Source of the DNA: CAVPDA01 sp963702495
GTDB lineage: Bacteria; Pseudomonadota; Gammaproteobacteria; Burkholderiales; Rhodocyclaceae
Assembly (NCBI GenBank): GCA_963702495.1
Contig: CAVPDA010000007.1
Span: 1 to 64,000, forward strand
Length of the DNA: 64,000 bases
Reading direction: 5' to 3'
Position 1 is the first letter of the stretch. Each line of letters starts with the position of its first letter. This document shows positions 50,267 through 58,904 of the stretch, piece after piece. The translations under genes and the position numbers were made by a program. The notes beneath the pieces are model-generated. The model was not told the origin of the DNA. It saw nothing but the letters and a program-made list of their open reading frames with translations, and searched no databases.

Positions 50267-51151
50267 ATGAAGAGAGCACTGGTCCCCTCCTCGGCCCTGA
50301 GCGTGGTGCTGGGACTTGCCGCGGGGCATGTCCTCGCCGCCGCGCCTGCGGACTGGAGCAAGGTGCCCGCGAAGAAGATCACCGTGTTCTATCCCGGCGT
50401 GTCGCCGATGGAGTGGATCATGAAGGTCACCGAGCACGGCGGCGCCAAGGGGCTCAAAAAGGGTGAAAGCTGCGCCTCCTGCCACGACGAGGAGGCCGCA
50501 GAGATGGGCAAGAAGATGGTGACCGGGCAGAAGATCGAGCCCGCACCTCCGAAGGGCAAGGCGGGGTCGATTCCGGTCACCGTGCAGGCGGCGCACGATG
50601 AAAGCAACATCTACCTGCGCTTTGCCTGGAAGCAGCCGCCCGCGTCCGGCGGCGCCAGGATGGATCCCGATAATCCGGTTAAGCTCGCCTTCATGCTGGA
50701 AGACAACAACGTTCCGATGGCGAACTTGAGCGGTTGCTGGGCCGCCTGCCATCAGGCCGACCGGACCATGCCCGACGTCAAGGACGACACGAAGACCAAA
50801 CATGTGACCGGCGGCTCGCTCGCCGGCGGCAAGTTCTACGATCTGCTGCAGTGGAAAAGCGGCAAGGGAGCCAAGCCGGTGGACGGCTACGTCGCGGACA
50901 AGCGCGTCATGGAAGGCGGCAAGGCTTTGATCTCGGCCGACGGCAAGCAGAGCGGCGACACTTGGACCGTGACCTTCGCGCGCAAGCTCGCTGGCGGCGA
51001 GGGTGACGTCGCGATCGCGGCGGGCAGGAGCTACAACTTCGGCTTTGCCATTCACGACGACAGTGCGGCGGGCCGTTTCCACCATGTGTCGCTGGGCTAC
51101 ACGCTGGGTCTGGACAACGTCAAGTCCGACATCAACGCCGTGAGGCAATAG
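50267..51151 (+). CDS. Cytochrome with EB_dh-type heme-binding domain
   Basis: The 294-residue protein has a signal peptide (LSVVLGLAAGHVLA), an N-terminal c-type heme site CASCH (about residue 71) and a C-terminal beta-rich domain: IYLRFAWKQPPASGG, LAFMLEDNNVPMANLSGCWAACHQ, KFYDLLQWKSGKG, WTVTFARKLAGGEGDVAIAAGRSYNFGFAIHDD. The C-terminal half resembles the ethylbenzene-dehydrogenase gamma-type heme b-binding domain. The second motif CWAACH lies inside it, so a second covalent heme is possible. It is probably a periplasmic electron carrier in the nitrite-reductase pathway. It lies between napC-like and nirC-like genes. Confidence 0.8.
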   Translation: MKRALVPSSALSVVLGLAAGHVLAAAPADWSKVPAKKITVFYPGVSPMEWIMKVTEHGGAKGLKKGESCASCHDEEAAEMGKKMVTGQKIEPAPPKGKAGSIPVTVQAAHDESNIYLRFAWKQPPASGGARMDPDNPVKLAFMLEDNNVPMANLSGCWAACHQADRTMPDVKDDTKTKHVTGGSLAGGKFYDLLQWKSGKGAKPVDGYVADKRVMEGGKALISADGKQSGDTWTVTFARKLAGGEGDVAIAAGRSYNFGFAIHDDSAAGRFHHVSLGYTLGLDNVKSDINAVRQ

Positions 51152-51342
51152 CGCAGTCCATTCGTCGGCGTGGCGCATCGTGTCTGCGCTGCTGGCCGCG
51201 AGCCTGGCCCCTGCCTCGCCGCCGCTGCCGCAGCGGTGTTTGTCGTCCCAGCGGTTGACCGGCGTCAATGTGGCAGAGGCGGGCGGCCGGCAAAGTGCGA
51301 TGCGTGAAAATACCATTGGCGCCCAAGGCGGGACGGCTCGGT

Positions 51343-51675
51343 ATGGAGCGGCGCCTTCTCGTCTCGCTGCTTGCGCTGAGTGTTGCGCCGGCCGGCCTGG
51401 CTTGGGCCGACGCGGGCGTTAACGCATGGCGCGCACGGGAACTGGTGCGCCTGGTGCGGCAGGATTGCGGTTCCTGTCACGGCATGACGCTGAAAGGCGG
51501 GCTCGGTCCACCCCTGACACCGGAAGCCTTGCGCGACAAACCTGCGGCGTCCCTCGTGGCGACGGTACTCATGGGTCGCCCGGGCACGCCGATGCCGCCG
51601 TGGCAGCGTTTCGTCACTGCGGCCGAGGCGGAGTGGATCGTGGTCCGGTTGCAAGGCGGCTTTCCCTTGGAGTAG
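51343..51675 (+). CDS. Small cytochrome c (NirC-like)
   Basis: From ATG 51343 the product is 110 residues with a signal peptide (MERRLLVSLLALSVAPAGLAWA) and one heme site CGSCH followed by GMTLKGGLGPPLTPEAL. The distal ligand block is TPMPPWQRFVTAAEAEWIV. NirC-type cytochromes are small, periplasmic and deliver electrons to, or help mature, the cd1 nitrite reductase, and this gene is directly upstream of nirS. An in-frame GTG lies about 14 codons earlier, so the start is not certain. Confidence 0.8.
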   Translation: MERRLLVSLLALSVAPAGLAWADAGVNAWRARELVRLVRQDCGSCHGMTLKGGLGPPLTPEALRDKPAASLVATVLMGRPGTPMPPWQRFVTAAEAEWIVVRLQGGFPLE

Positions 51676-51793
51676 CGGTGCGGCGGGCGACCCAGCGCGC
51701 ATCTCGCCGGTGGGCGCCATGACGTTCGTGAGCCTATGGCTGCGGACGCGCGCAGCTTGGGGACCGATTTATCGGCGCAGTTGGACCAGTAAA

Positions 51794-51807
51794 TTGACAA
51801 CGGTCAA
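51794..51807 (+). promoter_or_regulatory. FNR/DNR-type box upstream of nirS
   Basis: TTGACAACGGTCAA, a perfect TTGA-N6-TCAA site, ends 86 nt before the nirS ATG. nirS is classically activated by DNR/FNR-family proteins. Confidence 0.8.
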
Positions 51808-51893
51808 GGACGTTCAAAGGGGCGCAGGACGAAACTTCGGGCCAGCCGGACTGAACGGCAGCTCGCGGACTCATTCGACCAGGGAGGATTCAG

Positions 51894-53630
51894 ATGAAAA
51901 GAGGTAACAAGTGGTGTTTTGGCGCCTTCGCGCTTTCAGTCTTGCCGCTGGCGATCGGTACGGCGCTCGCCGACGAGCCGAAGCAGGAGCACAAGGATGT
52001 GAGTCCAGCCGAGATCAAGTATCAGGCGGGCGGTTCGCCGCTGGCAAAGGAGGACATGCACCAGAACATCGACCCCAAGGCGCCGCCGATGACCAAGGCC
52101 GAGTTCGACAAGGCGCGGCAGATCTACTTCGAGCGCTGCGCCGGCTGCCATGGCGTGCTGCGCAAGGGTGCGACCGGCAAGCCGCTGACGCCGGACAAGA
52201 CCATGCCCAGCGGCACCGAGTATCTGAAGGTGTTCATCAAGTACGGTTCGCCGGCCGGCATGCCGAACTGGGGCACCTCGGGCGAACTGAATGACACGGA
52301 AGTGGACCTGATGGCGCGCTACGTGCAGCAGGAGCCGCCTACGCCGCCCGAGTACGGCATGAAGGAGATGAAGGCAACGTGGAAGGTCATCGTTCCGCCG
52401 GAGAAGCGCCCGACGAAGAAGATGAACAACTACAACCTCGACAACATCTTCTCGACGACGCTGCGCGACACCGGCGAGGTGGCCCTGATCGACGGCGACA
52501 CCAAGAAGATCATCAACATCGTCAAGACCGGCTACGCGGTGCACATCTCTCGCGTGTCAGCGTCGGGCCGCTACCTGTTCGTGATCGGCCGCGACGCCAA
52601 GATCAACATGATCGACCTGTGGATGGAGAAGCCGGGCAACGTCGCCGAGATCCGTGTCGGCCTCGAGGCGCGTTCGGTCGATACCTCCAAGTACAAGGGC
52701 TACGAGGACAAGCTCGCGATCGCCGGCTCGTACTGGCCGCCTCAGTTCGTGATCATGAAGGGCGACACGCTCGAACCGATGAAGATCGTCGCCACCCGCG
52801 GCATGACCGTGGATACGCAGGAGTATCACCCCGAGCCGCGTGTCGCGTCGATCGTGGCGTCGCACTTCAAGCCCGAGTTCGTGGTGAACGTCAAGGAGAC
52901 CGGCAAGATACTGATGGTCAACTACGCGGACATCAACAACCTGACGATGACCGAGATTCCCGCCGCCCGCTTCCTGCACGACGGCGGCTGGGACGCGTCC
53001 AAGCGCTACTTCCTTGTGGCGGCCAACCAGTCGAACAAGATTGCCGTGGTCAACGCCAAGGAAGGCAAGCTCGCCGGTCTGGTGGACGTGGGCAAGATTC
53101 CCCACCCCGGCCGCGGCGCCAACTTCGTGCATCCGAAGTTCGGCCCGGTCTGGTCCACCGGCCACTTGGGCGACGAGACGATCGCGCTCATCGGCACCGA
53201 CCCGCAGAAGCATCCGAAGGAAGCGTGGAAGATGGTCGCCTCGCTCAAGGGCCAGGGCGGCGGTTCGCTCTTCATCAAGTCGCACCCCAACTCGAAGAAC
53301 CTGTGGGTCGATACGCCGCTCAATCCGGACGCGAAGATCAGCCAGTCCATCGCGGTGTATGACATCAACAATCTCGACAAGGGATTCCAGGTCCTGCCGA
53401 TCGCCGAGTGGGCCGGCGTGGGCGATGGCGCCAAACGCGTCGTTCAGCCGGAATACAACAAGGCCGGCGACGAGGTCTGGTTCTCGGTGTGGAGCGCGAA
53501 GGACAAGGAGTCGGCGATCGTGGTGGTCGATGACAAGACGCGCAAGCTGAAGACCGTCATCAAGGATCCGAAGCTGATTACGCCGACCGGCCACTTCAAC
53601 GTCTACAACACGCAGCACGACGTCTACTGA
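51894..53630 (+). CDS. nirS: Cytochrome cd1 nitrite reductase NirS
   Basis: The 578-residue protein has a signal peptide ending ALA (about 26), then a c-type heme domain with CAGCHGVLRKG (about 82). An eight-bladed heme d1 domain follows: GEVALIDGDTKKIINIVKTGYAVHISRVSASGRYLFVIGRD, EARSVDTSKYKGYEDKLAIAGSYWPPQFVI, FLHDGGWDASKRYFLVAANQSNK and HPNSKNLWVDTPLNPD. It reduces nitrite to NO in the periplasm. The conserved HPGRGAN block holds a likely catalytic His. Size and order are those of full-length NirS. The heme d1 genes other than nirE, and any nor genes, are not in this window. Confidence 0.97.
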   Translation: MKRGNKWCFGAFALSVLPLAIGTALADEPKQEHKDVSPAEIKYQAGGSPLAKEDMHQNIDPKAPPMTKAEFDKARQIYFERCAGCHGVLRKGATGKPLTPDKTMPSGTEYLKVFIKYGSPAGMPNWGTSGELNDTEVDLMARYVQQEPPTPPEYGMKEMKATWKVIVPPEKRPTKKMNNYNLDNIFSTTLRDTGEVALIDGDTKKIINIVKTGYAVHISRVSASGRYLFVIGRDAKINMIDLWMEKPGNVAEIRVGLEARSVDTSKYKGYEDKLAIAGSYWPPQFVIMKGDTLEPMKIVATRGMTVDTQEYHPEPRVASIVASHFKPEFVVNVKETGKILMVNYADINNLTMTEIPAARFLHDGGWDASKRYFLVAANQSNKIAVVNAKEGKLAGLVDVGKIPHPGRGANFVHPKFGPVWSTGHLGDETIALIGTDPQKHPKEAWKMVASLKGQGGGSLFIKSHPNSKNLWVDTPLNPDAKISQSIAVYDINNLDKGFQVLPIAEWAGVGDGAKRVVQPEYNKAGDEVWFSVWSAKDKESAIVVVDDKTRKLKTVIKDPKLITPTGHFNVYNTQHDVY

Positions 53631-53653
53631 GCCCGGCTTTCGGCTCGGATGTG

Positions 53654-53678
53654 CAACGGGGGCGCCGAGCCCCCGTTG
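53654..53678. terminator. GC hairpin between convergent nirS and the SCO-like gene
   Basis: CAACGGGGGC (53654-53663) pairs with GCCCCCGTTG (53669-53678). No T-run is present, so it may act as a bidirectional barrier or RNA-protecting end. Confidence 0.5.
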
Positions 53679-53702
53679 TCGCTGGAAGGAAGCCGGTGAG
53701 GC

Positions 53703-53738
53703 GACGTGCGGCAGGCGCTGCCGCACGTCCTTACTTTT
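53703..53738 (+). terminator. 12-bp perfect hairpin, likely terminator of nirS
   Basis: GACGTGCGGCAG (53703-53714) pairs with CTGCCGCACGTC (53718-53729), followed on the plus strand by CTTACTTTT. The leftward SCO-like gene ends at 53731, so the hairpin is used by both transcripts. Confidence 0.6.
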
Positions 53739-54393
53739 GCGCTGCAGGTGCGGGCGTCGGCGGACTGGGTGGCGCAGGAAGGTCTTGCAGCAACACCTTG
53801 CGGACTTCGGCGAGCACCTGCGGCGCCGGAGTGCCGTAGTCGATGCTGGTGACCAGCCTGCCGTTGCGGTCGATGAGATAGGTGTACGCGGAGTGCGCCA
53901 CCGCATAGGCGCCCTTGTCATCCGGTTCCTGTTTGGCATAACTGGCGCCGTAGAGCGCCGCGGCGGCGGTGAGGTCCTCCGCCTTGCCGGTGATGGCGAG
54001 AATTTTCGGATGAAAGTAGGCGGCATAGTCCTTGAGCTTGTCCATGGTGTCGCGCTCCGGGTCGACGGACACGAACAGCACCTGCACATGCTTCTGTTCC
54101 GATTCGTCCAGCGCCGTCAGGGCCTGAGCGGTGACGGCGAGCGAGGTCGGACAGATGTCGGGGCAGTGCGTGTAACCGAAGAACAGCAGAACCACCTTGC
54201 CGCGGTAATCCTTGAGCGCGACCGGTCCCTGCGGCCCTTCCAGGTTGAAGTCGCCGCCGGTGGGTGGCTTGGCGAGCGGCAGCGGCTCATGCACCGGCTG
54301 CGGGGACTTCTGTCCGGGCTGCCAGAAGAACGCGGCCCACGCCAGCGCTCCGGCGATCAATGCGACGAACACCATCAGCATCTTGTTCTTCAT
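53731..54393 (-). CDS. SCO1/SenC-family copper chaperone
   Basis: The 220-residue protein has an N-terminal membrane anchor (MLMVFVALIAGALAWAAFF) and a thioredoxin-fold domain with the copper motif GYTHCPDICPTSL (about 75-87). The conserved distal His is in AVAHSAYTYLIDRNGR. SCO proteins deliver copper to CuA sites, classically of cytochrome oxidase. The nearest CuA protein here is NosZ, whose gene is read divergently from this gene pair, so a role in NosZ CuA assembly is a reasonable inference. A 12-bp hairpin follows. Confidence 0.9.
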   Translation of the reverse strand: MKNKMLMVFVALIAGALAWAAFFWQPGQKSPQPVHEPLPLAKPPTGGDFNLEGPQGPVALKDYRGKVVLLFFGYTHCPDICPTSLAVTAQALTALDESEQKHVQVLFVSVDPERDTMDKLKDYAAYFHPKILAITGKAEDLTAAAALYGASYAKQEPDDKGAYAVAHSAYTYLIDRNGRLVTSIDYGTPAPQVLAEVRKVLLQDLPAPPSPPTPAPAAQK

Positions 54394-54468
54394 GTGCGCT
54401 CCTTGTGTTTCGATAGGCTGAGCCTGGCGAGCGGGACTGGCGCAAGGGCTTCCCTGGATGCCCGCCTC

Positions 54469-54942
54469 TCAGGCGTGTCCGGAATCGAACCGGAACGGCA
54501 CGGCGATCACCTTGCCGCCGGCCGTGACGATAACCGTGGCCTGCCACTCCATGCCGCCGCTGACGCATACCGGCAGCGTGGTCTGTCCCTCGAAGCGGCC
54601 CGAGGCAACACGCATCAGCTCGGGCCGGTTGAACCCCATGTTCATGGCGGTGCCGGCAAAATCGACTTCCACCTTGTCCGGTTCGATTCCCTTGACCGCG
54701 ACGCGCAGGGCGAGCGGGCGTACCACGGGTATCGGACGAGGTTCGACGGAAAACTCGATGCTGCCGCCGCCCGGCAGTTCCGCGGCGCAACTCTGCAGGT
54801 TCAGATTGCAGGTCGACAGCGGTATTGCGACGTCGGATCTGGGCTGCATTTTCCAGGTCACCACCCCGATCAGGGCGATGGAAAGCAGGATCAGCACATC
54901 GATCAGGCGGCTTCGGGGCGCACTCTTGCCGGTCGCGTCCAT
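54469..54942 (-). CDS. Membrane-anchored FixH/YtkA-like protein
   Basis: The 157-residue protein has one N-terminal helix (RLIDVLILLSIALIGVVTW) and a beta-rich periplasmic domain. That domain has VRPLALRVAVKGIEPDKVEVDFAGTAMNMGFNRPELMRVASGRFEGQTTLPVCVSGGMEWQATVIVTAGG. The MNMGFNRPEL...GRFEGQTxLPxC pattern is that of YtkA/FixH-like proteins, with Met and Cys residues that could bind copper. It is transcribed immediately before the SCO-like gene (76 nt) and divergently from nosZ. Likely a helper in copper delivery. Confidence 0.75.
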   Translation of the reverse strand: MDATGKSAPRSRLIDVLILLSIALIGVVTWKMQPRSDVAIPLSTCNLNLQSCAAELPGGGSIEFSVEPRPIPVVRPLALRVAVKGIEPDKVEVDFAGTAMNMGFNRPELMRVASGRFEGQTTLPVCVSGGMEWQATVIVTAGGKVIAVPFRFDSGHA

Positions 54943-55060
54943 AGACGAATCTCACTCGGGAAGGCGGAACAGCGGCGCGTCAGGTGTACGCGGGGGAGAA
55001 ATACGATGTCCGATCATTTCAGGCCTCGCCGATTTTCCGTCGTCGTCACTGGTTCGCCGG

Positions 55061-55074
55061 TTGATTCAGGTCAA
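55061..55074 (+). promoter_or_regulatory. FNR/DNR-type box upstream of nosZ
   Basis: TTGATTCAGGTCAA, a perfect TTGA-N6-TCAA site, lies 127 nt before the nosZ ATG and 118 nt before the divergent FixH-like gene. Confidence 0.75.
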
Positions 55075-55200
55075 GGAGATTGGGGTGGGCATGACTAAAG
55101 TAGCGCGACATATTGTCGCACCAGCCGGCGATTCATGGCGTCAACAGTAGGACGATTCCGCGGAGGGTCGTTTTGTTTGTGAACCATAGGGAGGTACACC

Positions 55201-57489
55201 ATGAGGAGTAAAGGCAAGCAGACCTTGGCCGTGGCGCTAGCGGCAGGCTTGGGCCTGGCAGCGGCGGCGAGCTGGTCGGCCGAATCCTTGCAGGACGTGA
55301 TGAAGCGTCGCAATCTGTCGCAGCAGGATCTTCTGGCGGCGGCCAAGACCTACGTTCCGACCGGCAAGCGCGACGAGTTTCTCGCCTTCAGTTCCGGCGG
55401 CCAGAGCGGACAGGTCATCGTCTACGGTGTGCCGTCCATGCGCATCCTCAAGTACATCGGCGTGTTCACGCCCGAGCCGTGGCAGGGCTACGGTTTCGAC
55501 GAGGAGTCCAAGGAAGTCCTGAAAGGCGGACGCATCAACGGCCGCGACATCACGTGGGGCGACACGCACCACCCGGCCATTTCCGAGACCAATGGGAAGT
55601 ACGACGGCCAGTTCCTGTTCATCAACGACAAGTCGAATCCCCGCATCGCGGTGATCGATCTGCGCGACTTCGAGACCAAGCAGATCGTGGCCAACCCGGT
55701 GTTCAAGTCGGAGCACGGCGGCGCCTTCGTCACCACCAACACCGAATACATCATCGAAGCGGCGCAGTATGCCGCGCCGTTCGAGAACAAGTTCGTGCCG
55801 CTGGAGGAGTTCAACGAGAAGTACCGCGGCGGCGTCACCTACTGGAAGTTCGACCGCAAGGAAGGCCGCATCGATCCCAAGGAGTCCTTCTCCCTCGAAC
55901 TGCCGCCGTACTCGCAGGACCTGTCCGACGCCGGCAAGGGCCCGTCGGAAGGCTGGTCGTTCACCAACTCGTTCTGCTCCGAGCGCTACGTCGGCGGCAT
56001 CGAGAAGGGCCGTCCGCCGTATGAGGCAGGCTGTTCCGCCAAGGACACCGACTATCTTCATGTCATCAACTGGAAGAAGGCCGCGGAGCTGGTGAAGGCC
56101 GGCAAGGCGAAGAAGATCAACGGCCACGACGTCCTGATGATGGACACGGCGATCAAGGAAGGCATCCTGTTCCTGGTCCCCGAGCCGAAGAGCCCCCACG
56201 GTGCCGACGTCACCCCGGACGGCAAGTACATCGTCGTCGCCGGCAAGCTCGACACCCACGTTTCCGTCTTCAGCTTCGAGAAGATCCAGGCCGCCATCAA
56301 GGCCGGCAAGTTCGAAAGCAAGGATCCGTACGGCATCCCCGTCATCGGCATGAAGGATGCGCTGCATACCCAGGTTCAGCTCGGCCTCGGCCCGCTGCAT
56401 ACCCAGTACGACTCCAAGCCCTGCGTCGCCTACACCTCGCTGTACGTGGACTCGCAGGTCGCGAAGTGGAACTTCTGCGAAGGCAAGGTGCTGGACAAAC
56501 TTTCGATCCACTACAACATCGGCCACCTGGTGACGATGGAAGGCGACTCGGTGGAGCCGAAGGGCCGCTACCTGATCGCGCTCAACAAGCTGTCGATCGA
56601 CCGCTTCAATCCGGTCGGACCGCTGCATCCGCAGAACCACCAGCTGATCGACATCAGCAACGACAAGATGCAGTTGCTCTATGACATGCCGCTGCCGCTG
56701 GGCGAGCCGCACTACGTGGTGGCCATTTCCGCCTCGACGCTGAAGCCGGGCATCCGCTACAAGGTCGGCACCAACAGCCGCACCGACAAGCCGTCCGAAG
56801 GCGCTGTCCGGGCCGGGGAGGAAAAGACGGTGAAGAAGGGCAACAAGGTCGAGGTGTTCGGCACCCTGATCCGCTCCCACATCACGCCCGAGACGATCGA
56901 GGCGGAAGTGGGCGACGAACTGACCATCCATCTCACCAACCTCGAGCGTGCCCAGGACGAGACCCACGGCTTCACCCTGAGCGGCCTCAACGTGCATGCC
57001 TCGATCGAGCCGGGCAAGACCGTCACGGTCAAGGCCAAGCTCGACAAGGAAGGCGTCTATCCGTATTACTGCACGGAGTTCTGCTCGGCGCTGCACCTGG
57101 AGATGCAGGGCTACCTGCTGGTCAAGCCGAAGGGCTGGAAGGCGACCAAGGTCACCGCGGCGAAGGCCGACTACACCAAGGCCGACTACGACAAGCAGTT
57201 GAAGAAGATCGCCGATACGCAGGCCGTCATCGACCAGGTGGTGGGCTACATCACCAGCGTCAACTACAAGGACTATCCGGACGTTGTGCAGTTGATGGAA
57301 GACGCCACGGACCAGTTGGGACGCATCAAGGACACCAAGGCCAAGCATGAGGAAGCGGCGAAGAAGAGCGACTGGCAGAACGCCACGCTGTGGGCCGAGC
57401 AGGTGTGGCAATACCAGGTCAAGGCGGCGGACATCGGGCTGCGCGCCAAGACCTACCTCGAGCAGGCGGGTGCGAAGAAGCTCAAGTAA
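55201..57489 (+). CDS. nosZ: Nitrous oxide reductase NosZ, clade II (Sec-type)
   Basis: The 762-residue protein starts MRSKGKQTLAVALAAGLGLAAAASWSA, a Sec signal without the twin-arginine motif, which marks clade II (atypical) NosZ. The seven-bladed domain has DTHHPAISETNGKYDG and later GLGPLHTQYD and GHLVTMEGDS, the His ligands of the CuZ cluster. The C-terminal cupredoxin has CTEFCSALHLEM (about 623-634), the full CuA ligand set. It reduces N2O to N2. A C-terminal tail of about 110 Lys/Ala-rich residues follows, as in other clade II enzymes. The gene order nosZ, cytochromes c, nosB, nosD, nosG, nosH, nosF agrees with a clade II operon. Confidence 0.96.
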   Translation: MRSKGKQTLAVALAAGLGLAAAASWSAESLQDVMKRRNLSQQDLLAAAKTYVPTGKRDEFLAFSSGGQSGQVIVYGVPSMRILKYIGVFTPEPWQGYGFDEESKEVLKGGRINGRDITWGDTHHPAISETNGKYDGQFLFINDKSNPRIAVIDLRDFETKQIVANPVFKSEHGGAFVTTNTEYIIEAAQYAAPFENKFVPLEEFNEKYRGGVTYWKFDRKEGRIDPKESFSLELPPYSQDLSDAGKGPSEGWSFTNSFCSERYVGGIEKGRPPYEAGCSAKDTDYLHVINWKKAAELVKAGKAKKINGHDVLMMDTAIKEGILFLVPEPKSPHGADVTPDGKYIVVAGKLDTHVSVFSFEKIQAAIKAGKFESKDPYGIPVIGMKDALHTQVQLGLGPLHTQYDSKPCVAYTSLYVDSQVAKWNFCEGKVLDKLSIHYNIGHLVTMEGDSVEPKGRYLIALNKLSIDRFNPVGPLHPQNHQLIDISNDKMQLLYDMPLPLGEPHYVVAISASTLKPGIRYKVGTNSRTDKPSEGAVRAGEEKTVKKGNKVEVFGTLIRSHITPETIEAEVGDELTIHLTNLERAQDETHGFTLSGLNVHASIEPGKTVTVKAKLDKEGVYPYYCTEFCSALHLEMQGYLLVKPKGWKATKVTAAKADYTKADYDKQLKKIADTQAVIDQVVGYITSVNYKDYPDVVQLMEDATDQLGRIKDTKAKHEEAAKKSDWQNATLWAEQVWQYQVKAADIGLRAKTYLEQAGAKKLK

Positions 57490-57513
57490 TCTGCCGGTTC
57501 CGGCATGAAATCG

Positions 57514-57541
57514 CGGGGAGCGTCAAACGCTCCCCGTTTTT
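57514..57541 (+). terminator. Intrinsic terminator directly after nosZ
   Basis: CGGGGAGCGT (57514-57523) pairs with ACGCTCCCCG (57527-57536) with a 3-base loop, followed by five T residues. It could limit transcription into the downstream nos genes. Confidence 0.85.
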
Positions 57542-57569
57542 CTAGTACCAATCGATCAGGAGTCAATTG

Positions 57570-57891
57570 ATGAAACGTACGATCATTTTCGCCGCCACGC
57601 ATGGTTGCTGCGGCCTCGTTCAGCAGCGGCGCGATGGCGCTGGATGGCGCCAAGCTCTACGCCGAGAAAACCTGCAATGCCTGCCATGGCCCCCAGGGCA
57701 ACAAGGCGCTGATGCCCGACTATCCCAAGATCGCCGGCCAGAACAAGGCCTACCTCGCGAAGCAGATGAAGGACATCAAGAGCGGCGCCCGCGCCAACGG
57801 CAACAGCGCCGCCATGAAGGGCGTCATGCACCTGGTGTCCGATGCCGAGATCGACGCCATCGCCGATTACGTCTCGAAGCTGAAACCCTGA
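57570..57891 (+). pseudogene. Monoheme cytochrome c of the nos operon, +1 frameshift in the signal peptide as written
   Basis: ATG 57570 starts MKRTIIFAAT and is then out of frame by one extra C at about 57600. The rest, MVAAASFSSGAMALDGAKLYAEKTCNACHGPQGN...YPKIAGQNKAYLAKQMKDIKSG, is in another frame and runs to a stop at 57891. Without the extra base the product is a c5-like cytochrome of about 106 residues with heme site CNACH and distal Met in the AAMKGVMH block. It would feed electrons to NosZ. The mature part is fully conserved. Confidence 0.8.
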
Positions 57892-57943
57892 CGCCAGCAG
57901 GGCTAAAGCCCGCGCCGATGCTTAATCTCGGGCGGCGCGGCGC

Positions 57944-57957
57944 TTGACCCAAGTCAA
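57944..57957 (+). promoter_or_regulatory. FNR/DNR-type box within the nos cluster
   Basis: TTGACCCAAGTCAA, a perfect TTGA-N6-TCAA site, lies 67 nt before the ATG of the diheme cytochrome gene. It follows the terminator after nosZ, so it can start a second nos transcript. Confidence 0.75.
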
Positions 57958-58024
57958 TGCGTGGAGGACAGGGAATCAACAGAATGCGCCTATTCTTTCC
58001 AGGCTATCAGCAAAGGGTTTACTC

Positions 58025-58757
58025 ATGAAAAAGGTACTTGCAGTTGCACTGTCCATCGCCTTCATCGCGTTCAACTTCCGTGCTCGCCGGCCCCCCGGCA
58101 CCGAAGCAGGAAGGGATCGAAGGCAAGGGTTATGTATGGAACGCCCAGGAAGGCGAGAAGATCGAAGCTCTGCACAAGAAGGGCGACGTGAAGAACGGCA
58201 AGGAAGCGTACGAGGTGTGCGGTGCCTGCCACCTTCCCTCCGGCGCCGGCCGCCCCGACGGCACCTTCCCGCAGCTCGCCGGCCAGCACACCACGGTCCT
58301 GATCAAGCAGATGGCGGACATCCGCGCCGGCTTGCGCGACAACCCGACCATGTACCCGTTTGCCGTCACGCTGGTCGATCCGCAGGAACTGGCCGACGTC
58401 GCAGCCTATATCCAGGGCCTGTGCATTCCCGCCGACCACGGCAAGTACGAAGGCGCCGACGCCGGCAAGCAACTGGCCGATGGCAAGGCGCTGTACGAGA
58501 AGGAGTGCAAGGAGTGCCATGGCGCGAACGGCGAAGGCGTCAAGGACAAGTTCTATCCCGTGATCGCCGGCCAGCACTACAAGTACCTGCTGCGCCAGAT
58601 GACCGAGATTCGCGAAGGCAAGCGCCGCAACGCCAATCCGGACATGGTAAAGGTGATCAAGAAGTACAACGACCAGCAGCTGGTGGCCATCTCTGCCTAC
58701 CAATCGAGCCTCACGATGCCGGGCAGCATGTGCAAGACCGCCGCCAAGAAGAAGTAA
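58025..58757 (+). pseudogene. Diheme cytochrome c of the nos operon, +1 frameshift in the signal peptide as written
   Basis: ATG 58025 starts MKKVLAVALSIAFIAF. One extra A near 58070 then throws out the frame. The following frame reads TSVLAGPPAPKQEGIEGKGYVWNAQEGEKI and continues with heme sites CGACH (about residue 68) and CKECH (about 160) to the stop at 58757. Restored, this is a periplasmic cytochrome of about 240 residues of c4/c553 type that shuttles electrons towards NosZ. Distal Met candidates are TMYPFAV and TMPGSM. Only the signal peptide is damaged. Confidence 0.8.
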
Positions 58758-58904
58758 TTCCCTCCGCGCGTCCCGTCGCTGCCCGGCGGCGGGATGCGGC
58801 ACCGGGCTCGCCTTGCGGGTCGGCCACGGTGCGCGTCTTGAAACCTCCAATCCGGCGTAGCGGGCATCGCTGCGGGCGCGGCGATGCGCTACAGTGAGTC
58901 GAAC

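Noticed and set aside
55237..57411. A 724-codon minus-strand frame inside nosZ
   Set aside because: Antisense of a fully conserved nosZ with all copper ligands. The minus frame has no recognisable domain.
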